A stretch of 64,000 nucleotides of DNA from Armatimonadota bacterium. Lineage in GTDB: Bacteria; Armatimonadota; Fimbriimonadia; Fimbriimonadales; GBS-DC. A program made the translations under genes and the position numbers. The stretch lies in NCBI GenBank assembly GCA_013359125.1, contig JABWCR010000010.1, positions 22,750-86,749 on the forward strand, in the 5' to 3' direction. The notes beneath the pieces were generated by a model. The model was given only the letters and a program-made list of their open reading frames with translations, was not told the DNA's origin and ran no database searches. The first letter of the stretch is position 1. Each line of letters opens with the position of its first letter. Shown here piece after piece: positions 23,809 to 32,941 of the stretch.

Positions 23809-25017
23809 TTACTGTCGCAGTTGCAGGATCTCGTCCCTCGTTATCGGAATCACCTTGACCACGCGGCGCACGCCGGGTATGGTCTTGTCATCCAAGTACT
23901 TGGGATCGGTGATGCCTTCGCCGCTCCATCCGATTCGATCCTGAACGTTGATCGAGGCGGCCCGGGGGTTGAAAGAGATCTCCAATTCGTACTCCTGCGC
24001 CTTGAAACCGTACATGCGCGGGTCTTTGCTCATATCGATCTCGCGTCGAAACTTGCCGTCGCGAACGGCGAGCGAATCCTGCATGTAGGTCAGGTCTTTG
24101 TCCACCTCGAAGCTGAACGATTCCATCTGCGATGGGTCGTACTTCATCTGAAAGCCCTTGTTGCGCAAGATCACATCCACCCGGGCGCCAATGGTCAGGA
24201 TGCCAAGCGTGCCCTCCACCAGGATGGTCTTGGGTCGAACCACTTTGGCGGTAGCCTCAAAGTCGAGCACAATCGGAGGCAAGGTCTCCGGATATTTGCC
24301 GTAGCGTCGAACGATGCGCATCAGCAGGCCTTCAAGGTTGTTTCGGACGACGTCGCGATTGCTGCGAGCGTCGAAACTGTCTGGGTCCTTCTTGTACCGA
24401 TCTTCGGCGCGCTCCAACAGTTCGACCCATAGGTTGACGGCGTCTTGGAACCGTCCCGCCTTGGCATAGGCGTGCGCTAGAACGCGACGGCGCGCCTCTA
24501 ACATGTCTGGATGCTTCGAAGCCTCCTCCATCCAAGGAATCGCGCTCACGGGGTCTTGGATCTTATGGAAGTAGGTCCAACCTAGCTCGAACTTCAGATC
24601 CCAGACGTTGGAGTTGTTGCGAACGCCTTCCTCTAGGAACTTCAGCGCGGGCTGGATGTAGCGGCGATCCGAGCGCTGCGATTCGTCGGTGAAGTTATAA
24701 GCCAAGTGCCAGCCGCCCGTGGTGTACACCTCTAATTGGTGCGGATCGAGCCAGGTTACGATGCGCAGCACGGGCAAGATCGCATCGTAATTGCCCGTAT
24801 GGAAGAAACTGTCCGCCCGCACCCAAAGGACGCCCGCCATAAACTCTCGAAAGCCGGCAAACGCGAACAGAATCTGTTCGGGCGACAGACCGACGACGTT
24901 CGCGGTCTTGGGCGCCAAATCCTTGCGCCAAGAGGGGAACACAAAGCGGTCTTGGATGGCCGCCTGCCCCAATAGGAGCGCTAACAGCGCGATGCGCAGA
25001 CTCGTCTTGTTCTTCAT
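23809..25017 (-). CDS. TPR-like protein of an ABC-2 transporter operon
   Basis: Family not named. The 402-residue protein has an N-terminal signal or anchor segment (LRIALLALLLGQAAI), TPR-like helical repeats (about 75-200, e.g. YIQPALKFLEEGVRNNSNVWD and HAYAKAGRFQDAVNLWVELLERAED), and a sheet-rich C-terminal half with no clear motif. It is likely on the outer face of the membrane. It follows the ABC permease by 3 bases and is therefore part of that operon, perhaps as an accessory factor. The convergent sigma gene ends 6 bases away. Confidence 0.65.
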   Translation of the reverse strand: MKNKTSLRIALLALLLGQAAIQDRFVFPSWRKDLAPKTANVVGLSPEQILFAFAGFREFMAGVLWVRADSFFHTGNYDAILPVLRIVTWLDPHQLEVYTTGGWHLAYNFTDESQRSDRRYIQPALKFLEEGVRNNSNVWDLKFELGWTYFHKIQDPVSAIPWMEEASKHPDMLEARRRVLAHAYAKAGRFQDAVNLWVELLERAEDRYKKDPDSFDARSNRDVVRNNLEGLLMRIVRRYGKYPETLPPIVLDFEATAKVVRPKTILVEGTLGILTIGARVDVILRNKGFQMKYDPSQMESFSFEVDKDLTYMQDSLAVRDGKFRREIDMSKDPRMYGFKAQEYELEISFNPRAASINVQDRIGWSGEGITDPKYLDDKTIPGVRRVVKVIPITRDEILQLRQ

Positions 25018-25020
25018 CCG

Positions 25021-25812
25021 CTACACCTCGCGCCGGTCGAAGATCAAGATCGCTCCCACCATCATCAGCACGATATAGGTCAGCGCATAGACGAGCGTCT
25101 GAAGCAAATAGGCCGTCGGATTGCTAAGGGTTTGCTGCGGATTGATGATCGGGTTCTGGACGTTGAAGTTCGAGAAGTTCGGCATCGCCAGCACCAAGAG
25201 CCGGATGGGTAGCCGCGCAGCCTCGGTTATCTTCGGGTTGTTCATCAGCGTGTTCAGCAGCGTCGAAAGGATGTTGCCCACCAAGAACGCGCCGCCCGAC
25301 AAGAAGAAGTTGACCATCGGCGAGGCAAACGTCGAAAAGAAGATCGTAACCGCCGCCAAAAGCGAACTCTGCATAAAGAACATAAAGATGCCGTAGGCGA
25401 CTTCTCGCGCAAACTCGCCGTCGAAGCCGGGCATGAATTGGCGAAGCACCAGCAGATAGATCAGCCCCATCAGAAAATAGGAGAAGATCAGCGTGGTAAC
25501 CGCACCAAAATACTTGCCCAAGATGAAGTTGTAGCGCATGACCGGCTTCGATAGGATGGTGTAGATGGTGCGTCGCTCAATCTCCTGCGGCAGCATGTTG
25601 ATGCAGAGAATAATGGCGACCAGAGTGCCGGAGATCTGGATGACGCCCAATCCAAAGCTGAGCAGGATCGTGCGCTGATCCCGCGGCGACAGCACGCTAA
25701 AGGCGGGCGAAACAAAGATGATGAGAACGGTAACGAGCAGAATAATCAGCAGCACGCGCTTGCGGATGGCTTCGCCAAAGGTGGCGCGCGCTATGGCCAT
25801 CGTTGCTTTCAT
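25021..25812 (-). CDS. ABC-2 type transporter permease
   Basis: Six-segment integral membrane protein of 263 residues of the ABC-2 export class. It has hydrophobic stretches VLLIILLVTVLIIFV (20-34), IQISGTLVAIILCINML, IFSYFLMGLIYLLVL, IFMFFMQSSLLAAVTIFF and a C-terminal one, with the typical EIERRTIYTILSKPVMRYNFILGKY cytoplasmic helix after segment 2. It pairs with the ATPase whose stop its ATG overlaps (ATGA). The exported substrate is unknown. Confidence 0.85.
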   Translation of the reverse strand: MKATMAIARATFGEAIRKRVLLIILLVTVLIIFVSPAFSVLSPRDQRTILLSFGLGVIQISGTLVAIILCINMLPQEIERRTIYTILSKPVMRYNFILGKYFGAVTTLIFSYFLMGLIYLLVLRQFMPGFDGEFAREVAYGIFMFFMQSSLLAAVTIFFSTFASPMVNFFLSGGAFLVGNILSTLLNTLMNNPKITEAARLPIRLLVLAMPNFSNFNVQNPIINPQQTLSNPTAYLLQTLVYALTYIVLMMVGAILIFDRREV

Positions 25813-26744
25813 GAAGCTTCTTCCTTCCCTTGGATCGTCTCCAAAAACAGATCTTCTAACTTGCGTCGATGCGGCACGATGCGATGAATCTTGCCGTTCT
25901 GCGCTCGAATCGCGTCGATCGCCGCGCTGACCGAATCGTCGTCCGGCTGCTCTAGTATCAACCGACCGCTGTGAAGCGTCGCCTTGCCGCCAAAGGCTTG
26001 AAACTGTGGCAGGCTTTCATCCTTAATGCCATCGGCGGTGATCTCGACAAAGCTTCCCTTCAACAGTTCGTCCAGTCGGCCCAACGTCTCCATTTTGCCT
26101 TGTTTGAGGATGGCTACGCGATCGCAGACGGCCTCGACATCGGACAGTTGATGCGAGCTGATAAAGAGAGTCTTGCCCTGGCTCTTAAGGTCTAGGATCA
26201 TGTCTCGAATGTCGATGTGAGCGATAGGGTCGAGGCCGGCGGTCGGCTCGTCCAAAATCAGCAATTCAGGATCGTTCAGCAAAGTCTGCGCTAAACCAAT
26301 GCGCTGCTGCATGCCTTTCGAATAGCTTCGCAACTGCTGATTGGCCGCCGCGGTCAGGCCGACTCGGTCTAACAGCGCGTTGATTCGCTTCGTCCGCTCC
26401 GGCTCTTGAATGGAGAAGAGTTGAGCGTAAAAGTCGAGGATTTCGCGCCCGGTCATGAAGTCGTAAAAGTACGGATTCTCTGGCAGGTAGCTCAATCGAT
26501 AGTGAGTTTCCGGGTCTCCAGCGGGCTTTCCCAGCGCATAGGCTTCGCCAGAAGTGGGATAAATAATGCCGAGCAGGATCTTGATCGTGGTCGTCTTGCC
26601 TGCGCCGTTTGGCCCTAAGAAACCAAAAATCTCGCCGCGATGCACCTCCAGATTGAGGTCTTTCACCGCTTCTGTAACTTTGCCGCTCCACATGGCGGAG
26701 TAGCGCTTGTACAGGTTGACGGTTTTAATCGCTACATCGTCCAC
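25809..26744 (-). CDS. ABC transporter ATP-binding protein
   Basis: Nucleotide-binding subunit of an ABC-2 exporter. Walker A GPNGAGKTT (about 45-53), signature YSKGMQQRIGLAQ, Walker B LLILDEPTAGLD and the His switch FISSHQLSDVE are all present. The protein is 311 residues, with the common 70-residue C-terminal extension of exporters of this type. The start is GTG at 26744, with AAGGAGG 7 bases upstream; the open frame runs 29 codons further without homology. The operon is ATPase, permease, TPR protein. Confidence 0.92.
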   Translation of the reverse strand: MDDVAIKTVNLYKRYSAMWSGKVTEAVKDLNLEVHRGEIFGFLGPNGAGKTTTIKILLGIIYPTSGEAYALGKPAGDPETHYRLSYLPENPYFYDFMTGREILDFYAQLFSIQEPERTKRINALLDRVGLTAAANQQLRSYSKGMQQRIGLAQTLLNDPELLILDEPTAGLDPIAHIDIRDMILDLKSQGKTLFISSHQLSDVEAVCDRVAILKQGKMETLGRLDELLKGSFVEITADGIKDESLPQFQAFGGKATLHSGRLILEQPDDDSVSAAIDAIRAQNGKIHRIVPHRRKLEDLFLETIQGKEEAS

Positions 26745-26792
26745 CCAACCACCTCCTTGTTCGCAACGGACTGCGTCCGGATGCGGACATTG

Positions 26793-26798
26793 AGTATA
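26793..26798 (-). promoter_or_regulatory. -10 box of the ABC exporter operon
   Basis: TATACT on the minus strand, giving a leader of about 40 bases that ends in AAGGAGG. No -35 match is evident. Confidence 0.5.
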
Positions 26799-26843
26799 CC
26801 CGGCGAAAATGACGGCCTCACAAATGTCCAAAACGCCGCATAA

Positions 26844-26849
26844 TATAGT
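26844..26849 (+). promoter_or_regulatory. -10 box of dockerin gene (leaderless type)
   Basis: TATAGT, 5 bases before the ATG at 26855. Only A residues lie between, so there is no ribosome-binding site. Confidence 0.55.
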
Positions 26850-26854
26850 AAAAA

Positions 26855-27988
26855 ATGGATAGGGGTAGATTGATAAAATCCATTCGTGTTATAGGTTATC
26901 TCGCTGTATTTTCGCTCTGTCTGGGTTTGTTGGCTTTGGTTTTTGCCGGCGGCAGCGACATTCTGACGTGGAACACGGCTCTGTCAGGCAACTGGAACGA
27001 TGCGACAAAGTGGACGCCGAACAATGTGCCGGACGCCGCGAACGAAGTGGCCGTGATACCAACCGGCACGGTTACGATGAATGTCAGCCCCGCAATCAGC
27101 GCGCTTCAGATAACTTCCTTGCCAGGAACGCTAAACCTAGCTGGCAATACGCTCGATCTGCTCGGACCAGACCCCAGTTTCAACAGCGGATTTATCATCG
27201 GCAATGCGGGCAATGCTGTGATAAACGGAGCATTTGAGAATCGTGCAGACGGCGCCATACGCATTCAGGCCGGAACATCGCTGACGTTTAGCGGACCATC
27301 ATTGGTGAACGACGGCCTCATAACCGTGAACTTCAACGGCGGAGCCTTTGGCACCAACATCACCTTTGGCTCGACTATGACGGTAACCGGCGGCGCACTA
27401 CAGATATTGGGCGGCGTCTTGAAGGGCTCTGGCACGGTTGTGGCAGCGATCGTCAACGATAACGGCGGCTCCATCGAGCCGGGCGCTTCCGTTGGGCGCA
27501 TGGCCATTACCGGCATACTGACCAACAATTCTCAGGGCATTGTCAAGATGGAAGTCGGCGGCTTGACCGCAGCGACCGAACACGATCAGATCACGGTTGG
27601 CGGTACTGGCGCGAATGGCGCCGCAAGCTTCGACGGCAAGATCGAAGTCGATCTAATAAACGGATTTGCCCCCGTTGTGGGAGATGCTGCAACGCTAATG
27701 ACCTATCGATTCTTGTCGGGTCGTTTCCAAGAAGCCGACATCCCTAGCTTAACCGGTATTCGGCTTCGGCTTCAATATCTCGGCACTAGTTTGCGACTGA
27801 TCGCGCTGGACGAAAACGCACTGGGAGATACGAACGGAGACGGCTGTGTGGACGATACCGACCTGGCCGCAGTCTTAGCCGCCTTTGGCTTAATAGGCGC
27901 TGCGATGGCCGAGGACGCGAACGACGACGGTTTCGTGGACGACATCGACCTGGCTATCGTGCTGGAGCGCTTCGGACTGGGCTGTTAA
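26855..27988 (+). CDS. Secreted autotransporter-like beta-structure protein with dockerin
   Basis: A signal peptide (about 1-32, IRVIGYLAVFSLCLGLLALVFAGG) precedes a 280-residue region of short beta repeats rich in Gly, Asn and Thr. It includes WNTALSGNWNDATKW and LKGSGTVVAAIVNDNGGSIEPG, typical of right-handed beta-helix passenger segments. The C-terminus is a dockerin with DTNGDGCVDDTDL and DANDDGFVDDIDL. The protein is 377 residues. No beta-barrel translocator is fused. The binding target is unknown. The stop shares TTAA with the convergent mazG stop. Confidence 0.7.
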   Translation: MDRGRLIKSIRVIGYLAVFSLCLGLLALVFAGGSDILTWNTALSGNWNDATKWTPNNVPDAANEVAVIPTGTVTMNVSPAISALQITSLPGTLNLAGNTLDLLGPDPSFNSGFIIGNAGNAVINGAFENRADGAIRIQAGTSLTFSGPSLVNDGLITVNFNGGAFGTNITFGSTMTVTGGALQILGGVLKGSGTVVAAIVNDNGGSIEPGASVGRMAITGILTNNSQGIVKMEVGGLTAATEHDQITVGGTGANGAASFDGKIEVDLINGFAPVVGDAATLMTYRFLSGRFQEADIPSLTGIRLRLQYLGTSLRLIALDENALGDTNGDGCVDDTDLAAVLAAFGLIGAAMAEDANDDGFVDDIDLAIVLERFGLGC

Positions 27989-29343
27989 GTTCGCTGGGCC
28001 GACTTTGCGGCGGCCCAGTACGCTTCCCACTCGTCCGGCGTCAAGTCGCCGAGCGACTTTCCATCGCTTGTTGCCGCCTGCTCCATCGCCTCGAACCGGT
28101 CGATAAAGCGAGCGACCATGTTTCTTAAGGCTTCTTCTGGATGAACGCCCGCATGGCGCGCCACATTGACCACGGTAAACAGCAGATCGCCAATCTCAGC
28201 TTCGATCAACTTGGGGTCTTGGCTTCGGATGGCCTCTTGGAGTTCTGCTTCCTCTTCCCGGAGTTTGTCCATCACGCCCTCGATCGATTCCCACTCGAAA
28301 CCGGCTTTGGCCGCCTTCTTGCTCACTTCAAAGGCTCTCATCAGGCTGGGCATCGCGTTGGGAATGTCGGCAAGAATGCCTCTCATGGCGTCCTTCTTCT
28401 CCGACCGTTTGATAGCCTCCCAGTTGACCAACACCTGCGCCGACGTTTCGGCCTTGACATCCCCGAATACATGCGGATGGCGGCGAATAAGCTTCTCGCT
28501 GATCGCGCTGATGACATCGCTCAATCCAAATCGACCGCTCTCTTGAGCGATCTGCGAGTGAAGGAGAACCTGCAACAGCACATCGCCCAATTCCTCTGAC
28601 AGAGCCTTCGGATCGTCTCGATCGATCGCGTCCAAGGCTTCGTACGTCTCTTCCAATAGGCAAGAGCGCAAAGATTCGTGCGTCTGTTCGCGATCCCAAG
28701 GACAGCCGTCTGGAGCGCGAAGCTGGGCGACGATCTCGACAAGATCGGCGAATGCGTAGTTGCTTGGCAATTCAAGCGCAGGCACGAAGAGCGCAAGATG
28801 GGGGCTTAAACCCTCCTCCAAGTTAAACAGCCGCTCGGTCTCGCCCGTTGCGGGATTGACCAGATAGGTCGGAACCTTCTCGCCATATCGCCACAAAAGG
28901 CGCGCCTGCAGGTTGCGGCCCGGCAAGTTATAAATAATGCAGGGAAGCACAGGATTTGGCCAGACGTTGCTTTCGGCATCGATCATTTGCAGCCCGTCGC
29001 TCGCGTCTGCGCCGACCGCTTCAAGAATCGCCTCTATCCCGCTATCGCCGCCCAGAATCTTGACCTGAGCGACCTTTCGCAATGCCGAAATCACAGGTTG
29101 ACCGATGAGCGGATGCCCAGGCACGACGATCAGAACGTCTTCGTCCGACAGGGCGGCCAACTGTTCGGGAAGCTCGATAGAATCGGGGTCTTCCGGCACT
29201 TCAAAATCGATGCCCATCGCCGCGACGAGGAACGTTGAGGGATGCTCGGGATTCAGGACGATGACGCGCTTTGCGCGCCGAAGCGCGGATTGGGCATTGT
29301 CAGGCAGCGCCCCGCCAATGCCCAGTCCGACGACGTAGATCAT
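27985..29343 (-). CDS. mazG: Tetrapyrrole-methylase-like / MazG nucleotide pyrophosphohydrolase fusion (YabN type)
   Basis: Residues 1-200 are a tetrapyrrole-methylase-like domain (YVVGLGIGGALPDNA, VPGHPLIGQP). Residues 205-452 are MazG, with two pyrophosphatase units. The first has CPWDREQTHESL and LEETYEALDAI followed by EELGDVLLQVLLHS; the second has EEEAELQEAI and EAEIGDLLFTVVNVARH. Both EExxE/ExxD metal sites look intact. The enzyme hydrolyses nucleoside triphosphates to monophosphate and pyrophosphate, as nucleotide-pool cleaning. It is the last gene of the 30962-27985 operon, and the ATG overlaps the isomerase stop (ATGA). The length matches Bacillus YabN. Confidence 0.92.
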   Translation of the reverse strand: MIYVVGLGIGGALPDNAQSALRRAKRVIVLNPEHPSTFLVAAMGIDFEVPEDPDSIELPEQLAALSDEDVLIVVPGHPLIGQPVISALRKVAQVKILGGDSGIEAILEAVGADASDGLQMIDAESNVWPNPVLPCIIYNLPGRNLQARLLWRYGEKVPTYLVNPATGETERLFNLEEGLSPHLALFVPALELPSNYAFADLVEIVAQLRAPDGCPWDREQTHESLRSCLLEETYEALDAIDRDDPKALSEELGDVLLQVLLHSQIAQESGRFGLSDVISAISEKLIRRHPHVFGDVKAETSAQVLVNWEAIKRSEKKDAMRGILADIPNAMPSLMRAFEVSKKAAKAGFEWESIEGVMDKLREEEAELQEAIRSQDPKLIEAEIGDLLFTVVNVARHAGVHPEEALRNMVARFIDRFEAMEQAATSDGKSLGDLTPDEWEAYWAAAKSAQRT

Positions 29344-30365
29344 TGACCGGGCTTATCTTCTTTGGCCTTCTGAGCGTCAAAAGCCTCGACGAGCCTCTTG
29401 ACTTCCTTCAGCCTTTCGTCCCACATCTTTTTCCAGCCGTCGTTCTTGATCTCGATCTTGGTGGCCAACAAGTCCCGCGCGATCTCGACTTCGAGCTCGT
29501 TGTTGGTCAGTTGGCCTTTTTGGAGCAACAGCGTGTCTCGAATCTGACGCTTGACTTCGTCAAACGTCTGCATTCGAGCCTGCCGAACGTCTACAACTTG
29601 AAATCGCCAGTTGCTGTTCTGTCCTTGCTGAGAAATCTTGACCCATCCCGTTCGGTCCCCGTTCTTCTTTCCAGTCAACGCGGCCTTCACCTCAGGATTC
29701 GCATTGGGGTCTTCGAGGCTAATACTGTTCTCGCCTGCGATCACGCCGCTATTGGGGTCCTGGGAGTATTTAGGCACTAGGGCCTCGAACGTAAATCGGC
29801 CTTGAAGCTCGGAGTCGATCACCTTCATCTTTTCCGAGTCTTGAGTCATCAGGTAGAGGACGCGAGTCTGCTGGGGCAGTCGGAAGCGTTCTTTGTTGCT
29901 CTCAAAGTAATCCTTGACCTCTTGGTCGGTAACGCTGACGTTTTTGGTCATCAGTTTGAACCGAGCCAGATCGCGGCGAACCTGACGCTTGTAGTCGTCT
30001 GTGGTCATGCTGGCGCGAGCCAGAGCTTCCTTCAACTGCTGGTTCTGCGCCAGATTCTCCTGAACGCGCTCGTCGACTTCCTGATCGGTGGGGCTGACGC
30101 CTTCCTTCTCGGCGCGCTGAAGAATGATCGATTCGTTGATGAGTTCGGCCATCATGACGTATCCGGCCGGCATGCTTCCGCCTTGAGCGCCCTGAGGTTG
30201 AACCATGTACTGCTCGAGCCGCTTATGGAATTCGTCTTCGGTGATGACTTTCTCGCCTACCTTAAGGGGGGCGCCCTGCGCAGTGCCTCGATTGCAGGCC
30301 GCTATGGACAAGACGGCGGCTATCGCAACAGCCGTCGCCAGGACAATGATCGTTTTCCTTGGCAT
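29340..30365 (-). CDS. Peptidyl-prolyl isomerase lipoprotein, SurA/PrsA-like
   Basis: Extracytoplasmic folding factor. A lipoprotein signal with Cys at residue 24 (LSIAACNRG) is followed by a SurA-N-type helical domain (ITEDEFHKRLEQYM ... VTDQEVKDYFESN). A parvulin-like PPIC domain follows (about 180-265, FEALVPKYSQDPNSGVIAGE). A C-terminal helical segment is Lys-rich. The parvulin core is diverged, so isomerase activity is less certain than chaperone function. It is 341 residues, 9 bases after the small membrane gene, and overlaps mazG. The neighbourhood resembles the mfd-prsA-mazG block of Firmicutes. Confidence 0.85.
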   Translation of the reverse strand: MPRKTIIVLATAVAIAAVLSIAACNRGTAQGAPLKVGEKVITEDEFHKRLEQYMVQPQGAQGGSMPAGYVMMAELINESIILQRAEKEGVSPTDQEVDERVQENLAQNQQLKEALARASMTTDDYKRQVRRDLARFKLMTKNVSVTDQEVKDYFESNKERFRLPQQTRVLYLMTQDSEKMKVIDSELQGRFTFEALVPKYSQDPNSGVIAGENSISLEDPNANPEVKAALTGKKNGDRTGWVKISQQGQNSNWRFQVVDVRQARMQTFDEVKRQIRDTLLLQKGQLTNNELEVEIARDLLATKIEIKNDGWKKMWDERLKEVKRLVEAFDAQKAKEDKPGQ

Positions 30366-30374
30366 GATGGTCTC

Positions 30375-30767
30375 CTAACTTCTCCTATGCTTTTTTAACC
30401 GCGCGATCAGTTCGACCTCTCCTGGTGTGAGGCCGGTCTGCTTCGCGGCATCAAGGCTGGTCATGCCCTCTCCGGTCATGGCCAGCGCTCGTTCGTATTT
30501 TGGCAACGTCTCTTCTTCACTATACCGCGAGGCGGGCGTCAAAGTTTCATCAGTGGCTCGGCGCAGCGCGTTGATTTTGGCGTCCAATCGCTCGGCTTCT
30601 GCCGCAACCCGCACCAAAAGGCTTTCGGCCGATCGCCTCAACTCCTCTGTTTCGCCGGTCAACGATTGCCGCGCGGCCTGGGCTCTCAGTTCCGTCTGTG
30701 CCTTGACGAACAAGAGCCATCCGGCTATCAGCAGCATCGCCTGCAACAGCAGCATGACCTCGCTCAT
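30375..30767 (-). CDS. Small membrane-anchored coiled-coil protein
   Basis: The 130-residue protein has an N-terminal transmembrane segment (MLLLQAMLLIAGWLLFV) and a charged helical or coiled-coil middle (ELRRSAESLLVRVAAEAERLD). A short C-terminal helix-turn-helix-like segment follows (YERALAMTGEGMTSLDAAKQTGLTPGEVELI). This layout resembles the DUF2802/DUF6115 type of small anchored proteins; the function is unknown. It lies between the 63-residue gene and the isomerase gene with 3- and 9-base gaps. Confidence 0.65.
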   Translation of the reverse strand: MSEVMLLLQAMLLIAGWLLFVKAQTELRAQAARQSLTGETEELRRSAESLLVRVAAEAERLDAKINALRRATDETLTPASRYSEEETLPKYERALAMTGEGMTSLDAAKQTGLTPGEVELIARLKKHRRS

Positions 30768-30770
30768 CGG

Positions 30771-30962
30771 TCAAACCTTAAGGTCGATTGCATGTCTTTC
30801 TTCGTCGTCTTCAATCGTGATGGGTTCCTCAATCTCCTCGTGCAACTCGTCTCGCTTAGCGTCCCGGCGCCGCTCGTTCTTGGCGTCTTCCTTCGTTGGC
30901 CTTGGCGCAATCGCAGGCGGTTGAACGATTCGGTCGGCGCTTCTCACTGGGTCTGTTGCCAT
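30771..30962 (-). CDS. 63-residue charged hypothetical protein
   Basis: Small hydrophilic protein, basic in the middle (KEDAKNERRRDAKRDEL) and acidic near the end (EEIEEPITIEDDEE). No family is recognised. It is believed real because a TATAAT promoter and AAGGAG (10 bases before the ATG) precede it and the next gene starts 3 bases after its stop. It is the first gene of the operon that ends with mazG. It is probably disordered. Confidence 0.55.
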   Translation of the reverse strand: MATDPVRSADRIVQPPAIAPRPTKEDAKNERRRDAKRDELHEEIEEPITIEDDEERHAIDLKV

Positions 30963-31011
30963 CGTCGCAAGGCTCCTTGCCCAGTTTCATTCTCGGTATT
31001 TTTGCCTGTAG

Positions 31012-31017
31012 ATTATA
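31012..31017 (-). promoter_or_regulatory. -10 box of the isomerase/mazG operon
   Basis: TATAAT on the minus strand, about 50 bases upstream of the 63-residue gene; AAGGAG at 30973-30978 serves that gene. Confidence 0.55.
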
Positions 31018-31034
31018 GCATTCCCGAACAAACC

Positions 31035-32141
31035 TTATCGGGTTATCTCGGCCAGTTTGACCGCTGTATGCACGGCGTCGGCTGCGGAAAGATGGGCGGA
31101 AGCGATCAGTTCTTGCGCTTCCTTGATGACGGCGGCCTGCTCGCTCTCTTTGGGCAATCGCTCTAACAGCTGCTGGGTGGTAACGGTAACCGCGATGCCG
31201 TTTTGGCGAGCGACCGACCGCACCGCTTGCTCTAAGATCGTCTCTAACGCCGCCGCCCGTGCCGATGCAGAGCCGTAAAGCCGAGACATCGCCTCCACAT
31301 AATCGGTTGCCATCGGAATTCGGCGAGGCTCCGGCCGGGCCAATCCAAAGCGCCGACCGACGCTCAGCATGACCATGGCGGTAAGGAGGCCGACATGCCA
31401 GATAAAGACCCTCCATGCAGACGGCCAGGAGACCAACGGCGAACCGGAAGCCTGCCTGCAATCTCCCAAAGCGCAATCGTCGAACAAGACGCTTTCGGGT
31501 TGGGCCCGATTCGCGATCGAAGCCAAAATAGCCGCGTTGTTCTCCTTTGCAATATAGGCATTGGTCGCAATACCCGGCTCGACCGCTTGTATCCAAGCGC
31601 CTTCGCCCCAATACTCGATAGAGATCGTGCTGCCGTAAACATCCCCCATCAAGGGCGCCCATTCTCCCTCTTCCGGGGTCAGGCGCAATTTCGGATCGGG
31701 CGCGCGCGCGAGGGCCTTTCGCGGCGTCCAGGCGTTTGCAAAGTAGGTCCGCGCTTTGTACTCATCCCCGCTCTGAACCTCTTCCGCTCGATCGGTAACC
31801 GTGTATTGGTATCCTGGATTGCCCAGAGAGAGCACGATCCCGCCCTCGTAGACCCAATCCAACAGCAAGTCGATTTCGGTCCAAGAGTACTTGCTATTCT
31901 CAAATAGAACGAGCAGATGGCGCCCCTCTGGCAGCTTCTCGTAGTTCGTTCGAAACCGTTCGACCTTAAAACCCTCCGATTCGAGCAAGCGATAGAAAGC
32001 CAGCGAGCCTTGCGGTTCTGGATTGGCCGAATGATAGGGGCGAAGATTGGAGTCTTTATCGCCCAGCGCGTTCATCGCTACCAGGATAGCGCCTGCGATC
32101 AGGAGCGCGGGCAGACCTAGGACCAGCCAATTACTCTTCAT
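31035..32141 (-). CDS. DUF4350 domain membrane protein
   Basis: The 368-residue protein has an N-terminal transmembrane anchor (WLVLGLPALLIAGAILVAM). A DUF4350 glutamine-amidotransferase-like domain follows (RPYHSANPEPQGSLAFYRLLESEGFKV; LLDWVYEGGIVLSLGNPG). A second membrane segment lies near residue 245 (WHVGLLTAMVMLSVG), then a C-terminal helical domain with a YVEAMSRLYGSASARAAALE region. Function unknown. DUF4350 genes usually sit with MoxR ATPases, DUF58 and DUF4129 genes; only DUF4129 and another membrane protein are here. The ATG overlaps the DUF4129 stop (ATGA). Confidence 0.75.
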   Translation of the reverse strand: MKSNWLVLGLPALLIAGAILVAMNALGDKDSNLRPYHSANPEPQGSLAFYRLLESEGFKVERFRTNYEKLPEGRHLLVLFENSKYSWTEIDLLLDWVYEGGIVLSLGNPGYQYTVTDRAEEVQSGDEYKARTYFANAWTPRKALARAPDPKLRLTPEEGEWAPLMGDVYGSTISIEYWGEGAWIQAVEPGIATNAYIAKENNAAILASIANRAQPESVLFDDCALGDCRQASGSPLVSWPSAWRVFIWHVGLLTAMVMLSVGRRFGLARPEPRRIPMATDYVEAMSRLYGSASARAAALETILEQAVRSVARQNGIAVTVTTQQLLERLPKESEQAAVIKEAQELIASAHLSAADAVHTAVKLAEITR

Positions 32142-32941
32142 CGCGTCGCCTGCAATGCCGGAATCTCTGCCAAAATGCGCTCGAACTTCGCATACTCGGC
32201 TTCATCGGCGGGAAAGCGTCCGTACCAGATAGCGTCGAAACGGTGCGTCGCGGGCGTCAGCAATCGGTAAACGTCCTCTCGCCCTTCTGAGCGCGCGGCC
32301 CTCAACCGCTCCCAATTCGTTTTCGAGTCGTCTTGGGCCAGCAATCCCCGCTCGCCCAGCGCAACGGCCGCCGCCAGATAGAGCGCGCGACAGGCCTCGC
32401 GGTATCGGCCCTCCTTGGCCAGCCGTGCGGCTTCTGCCCGCCAGTCGGCCGCTTCGCTGATCCAGTCGATTGGAACGGCAGTCTCTTGCAAAACTCTTTT
32501 TCGGGGCTTGGGCAAGAACCGGATGGCCATGGCAACGCCAATAGCCAGCGCAACCGCCGCAACTGCGATCACGATCGCCTGTGCGATGGGCGATTGCCCT
32601 CCGCCGGGAAAGAGACTTGCAAGCCACTCGATGAACCGCCTCCAAACCTCGCTGATCTGCTCTGACAGTCGTTCTAGAAAGCCCTTTTCTCTTGGCTTGA
32701 ACTCGTCCGAGGCCAGAATCTTTTGAATCTCGGAGTCCGCTCTGGCGTGGTCGGCCCATGCCTCGCCCTGGCTCTTCTGAAACGCGGTTACAAAGGCTTT
32801 GGCTCCGTCCGTGTCGCCATTAGCCAGCCTCTCGTTCGCGTAGTTCTTCAGCGGCGCGGGCAACTGGCCGACGTCTTGCTTCAGATCGGCCTGCACGACT
32901 AACGGCAGGAGAATCGCCAGCGCAAGAAGCCTATGCTTCAT
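32138..32941 (-). CDS. DUF4129 domain membrane protein
   Basis: The 267-residue protein has a signal segment (HRLLALAILLPLVVQA), a periplasmic helical region and one transmembrane segment (QAIVIAVAAVALAIGVAMAI, about 130-150). The C-terminal DUF4129 domain carries the conserved REACRALYLAAAVALGERG and FDAIWYGRFPADEAEY. Many DUF4129 proteins are transglutaminase partners; the catalytic part is absent here. The start is the ATG at 32941, overlapping the upstream stop by 11 bases; the longer frame reads out of frame into that gene. Confidence 0.75.
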   Translation of the reverse strand: MKHRLLALAILLPLVVQADLKQDVGQLPAPLKNYANERLANGDTDGAKAFVTAFQKSQGEAWADHARADSEIQKILASDEFKPREKGFLERLSEQISEVWRRFIEWLASLFPGGGQSPIAQAIVIAVAAVALAIGVAMAIRFLPKPRKRVLQETAVPIDWISEAADWRAEAARLAKEGRYREACRALYLAAAVALGERGLLAQDDSKTNWERLRAARSEGREDVYRLLTPATHRFDAIWYGRFPADEAEYAKFERILAEIPALQATR

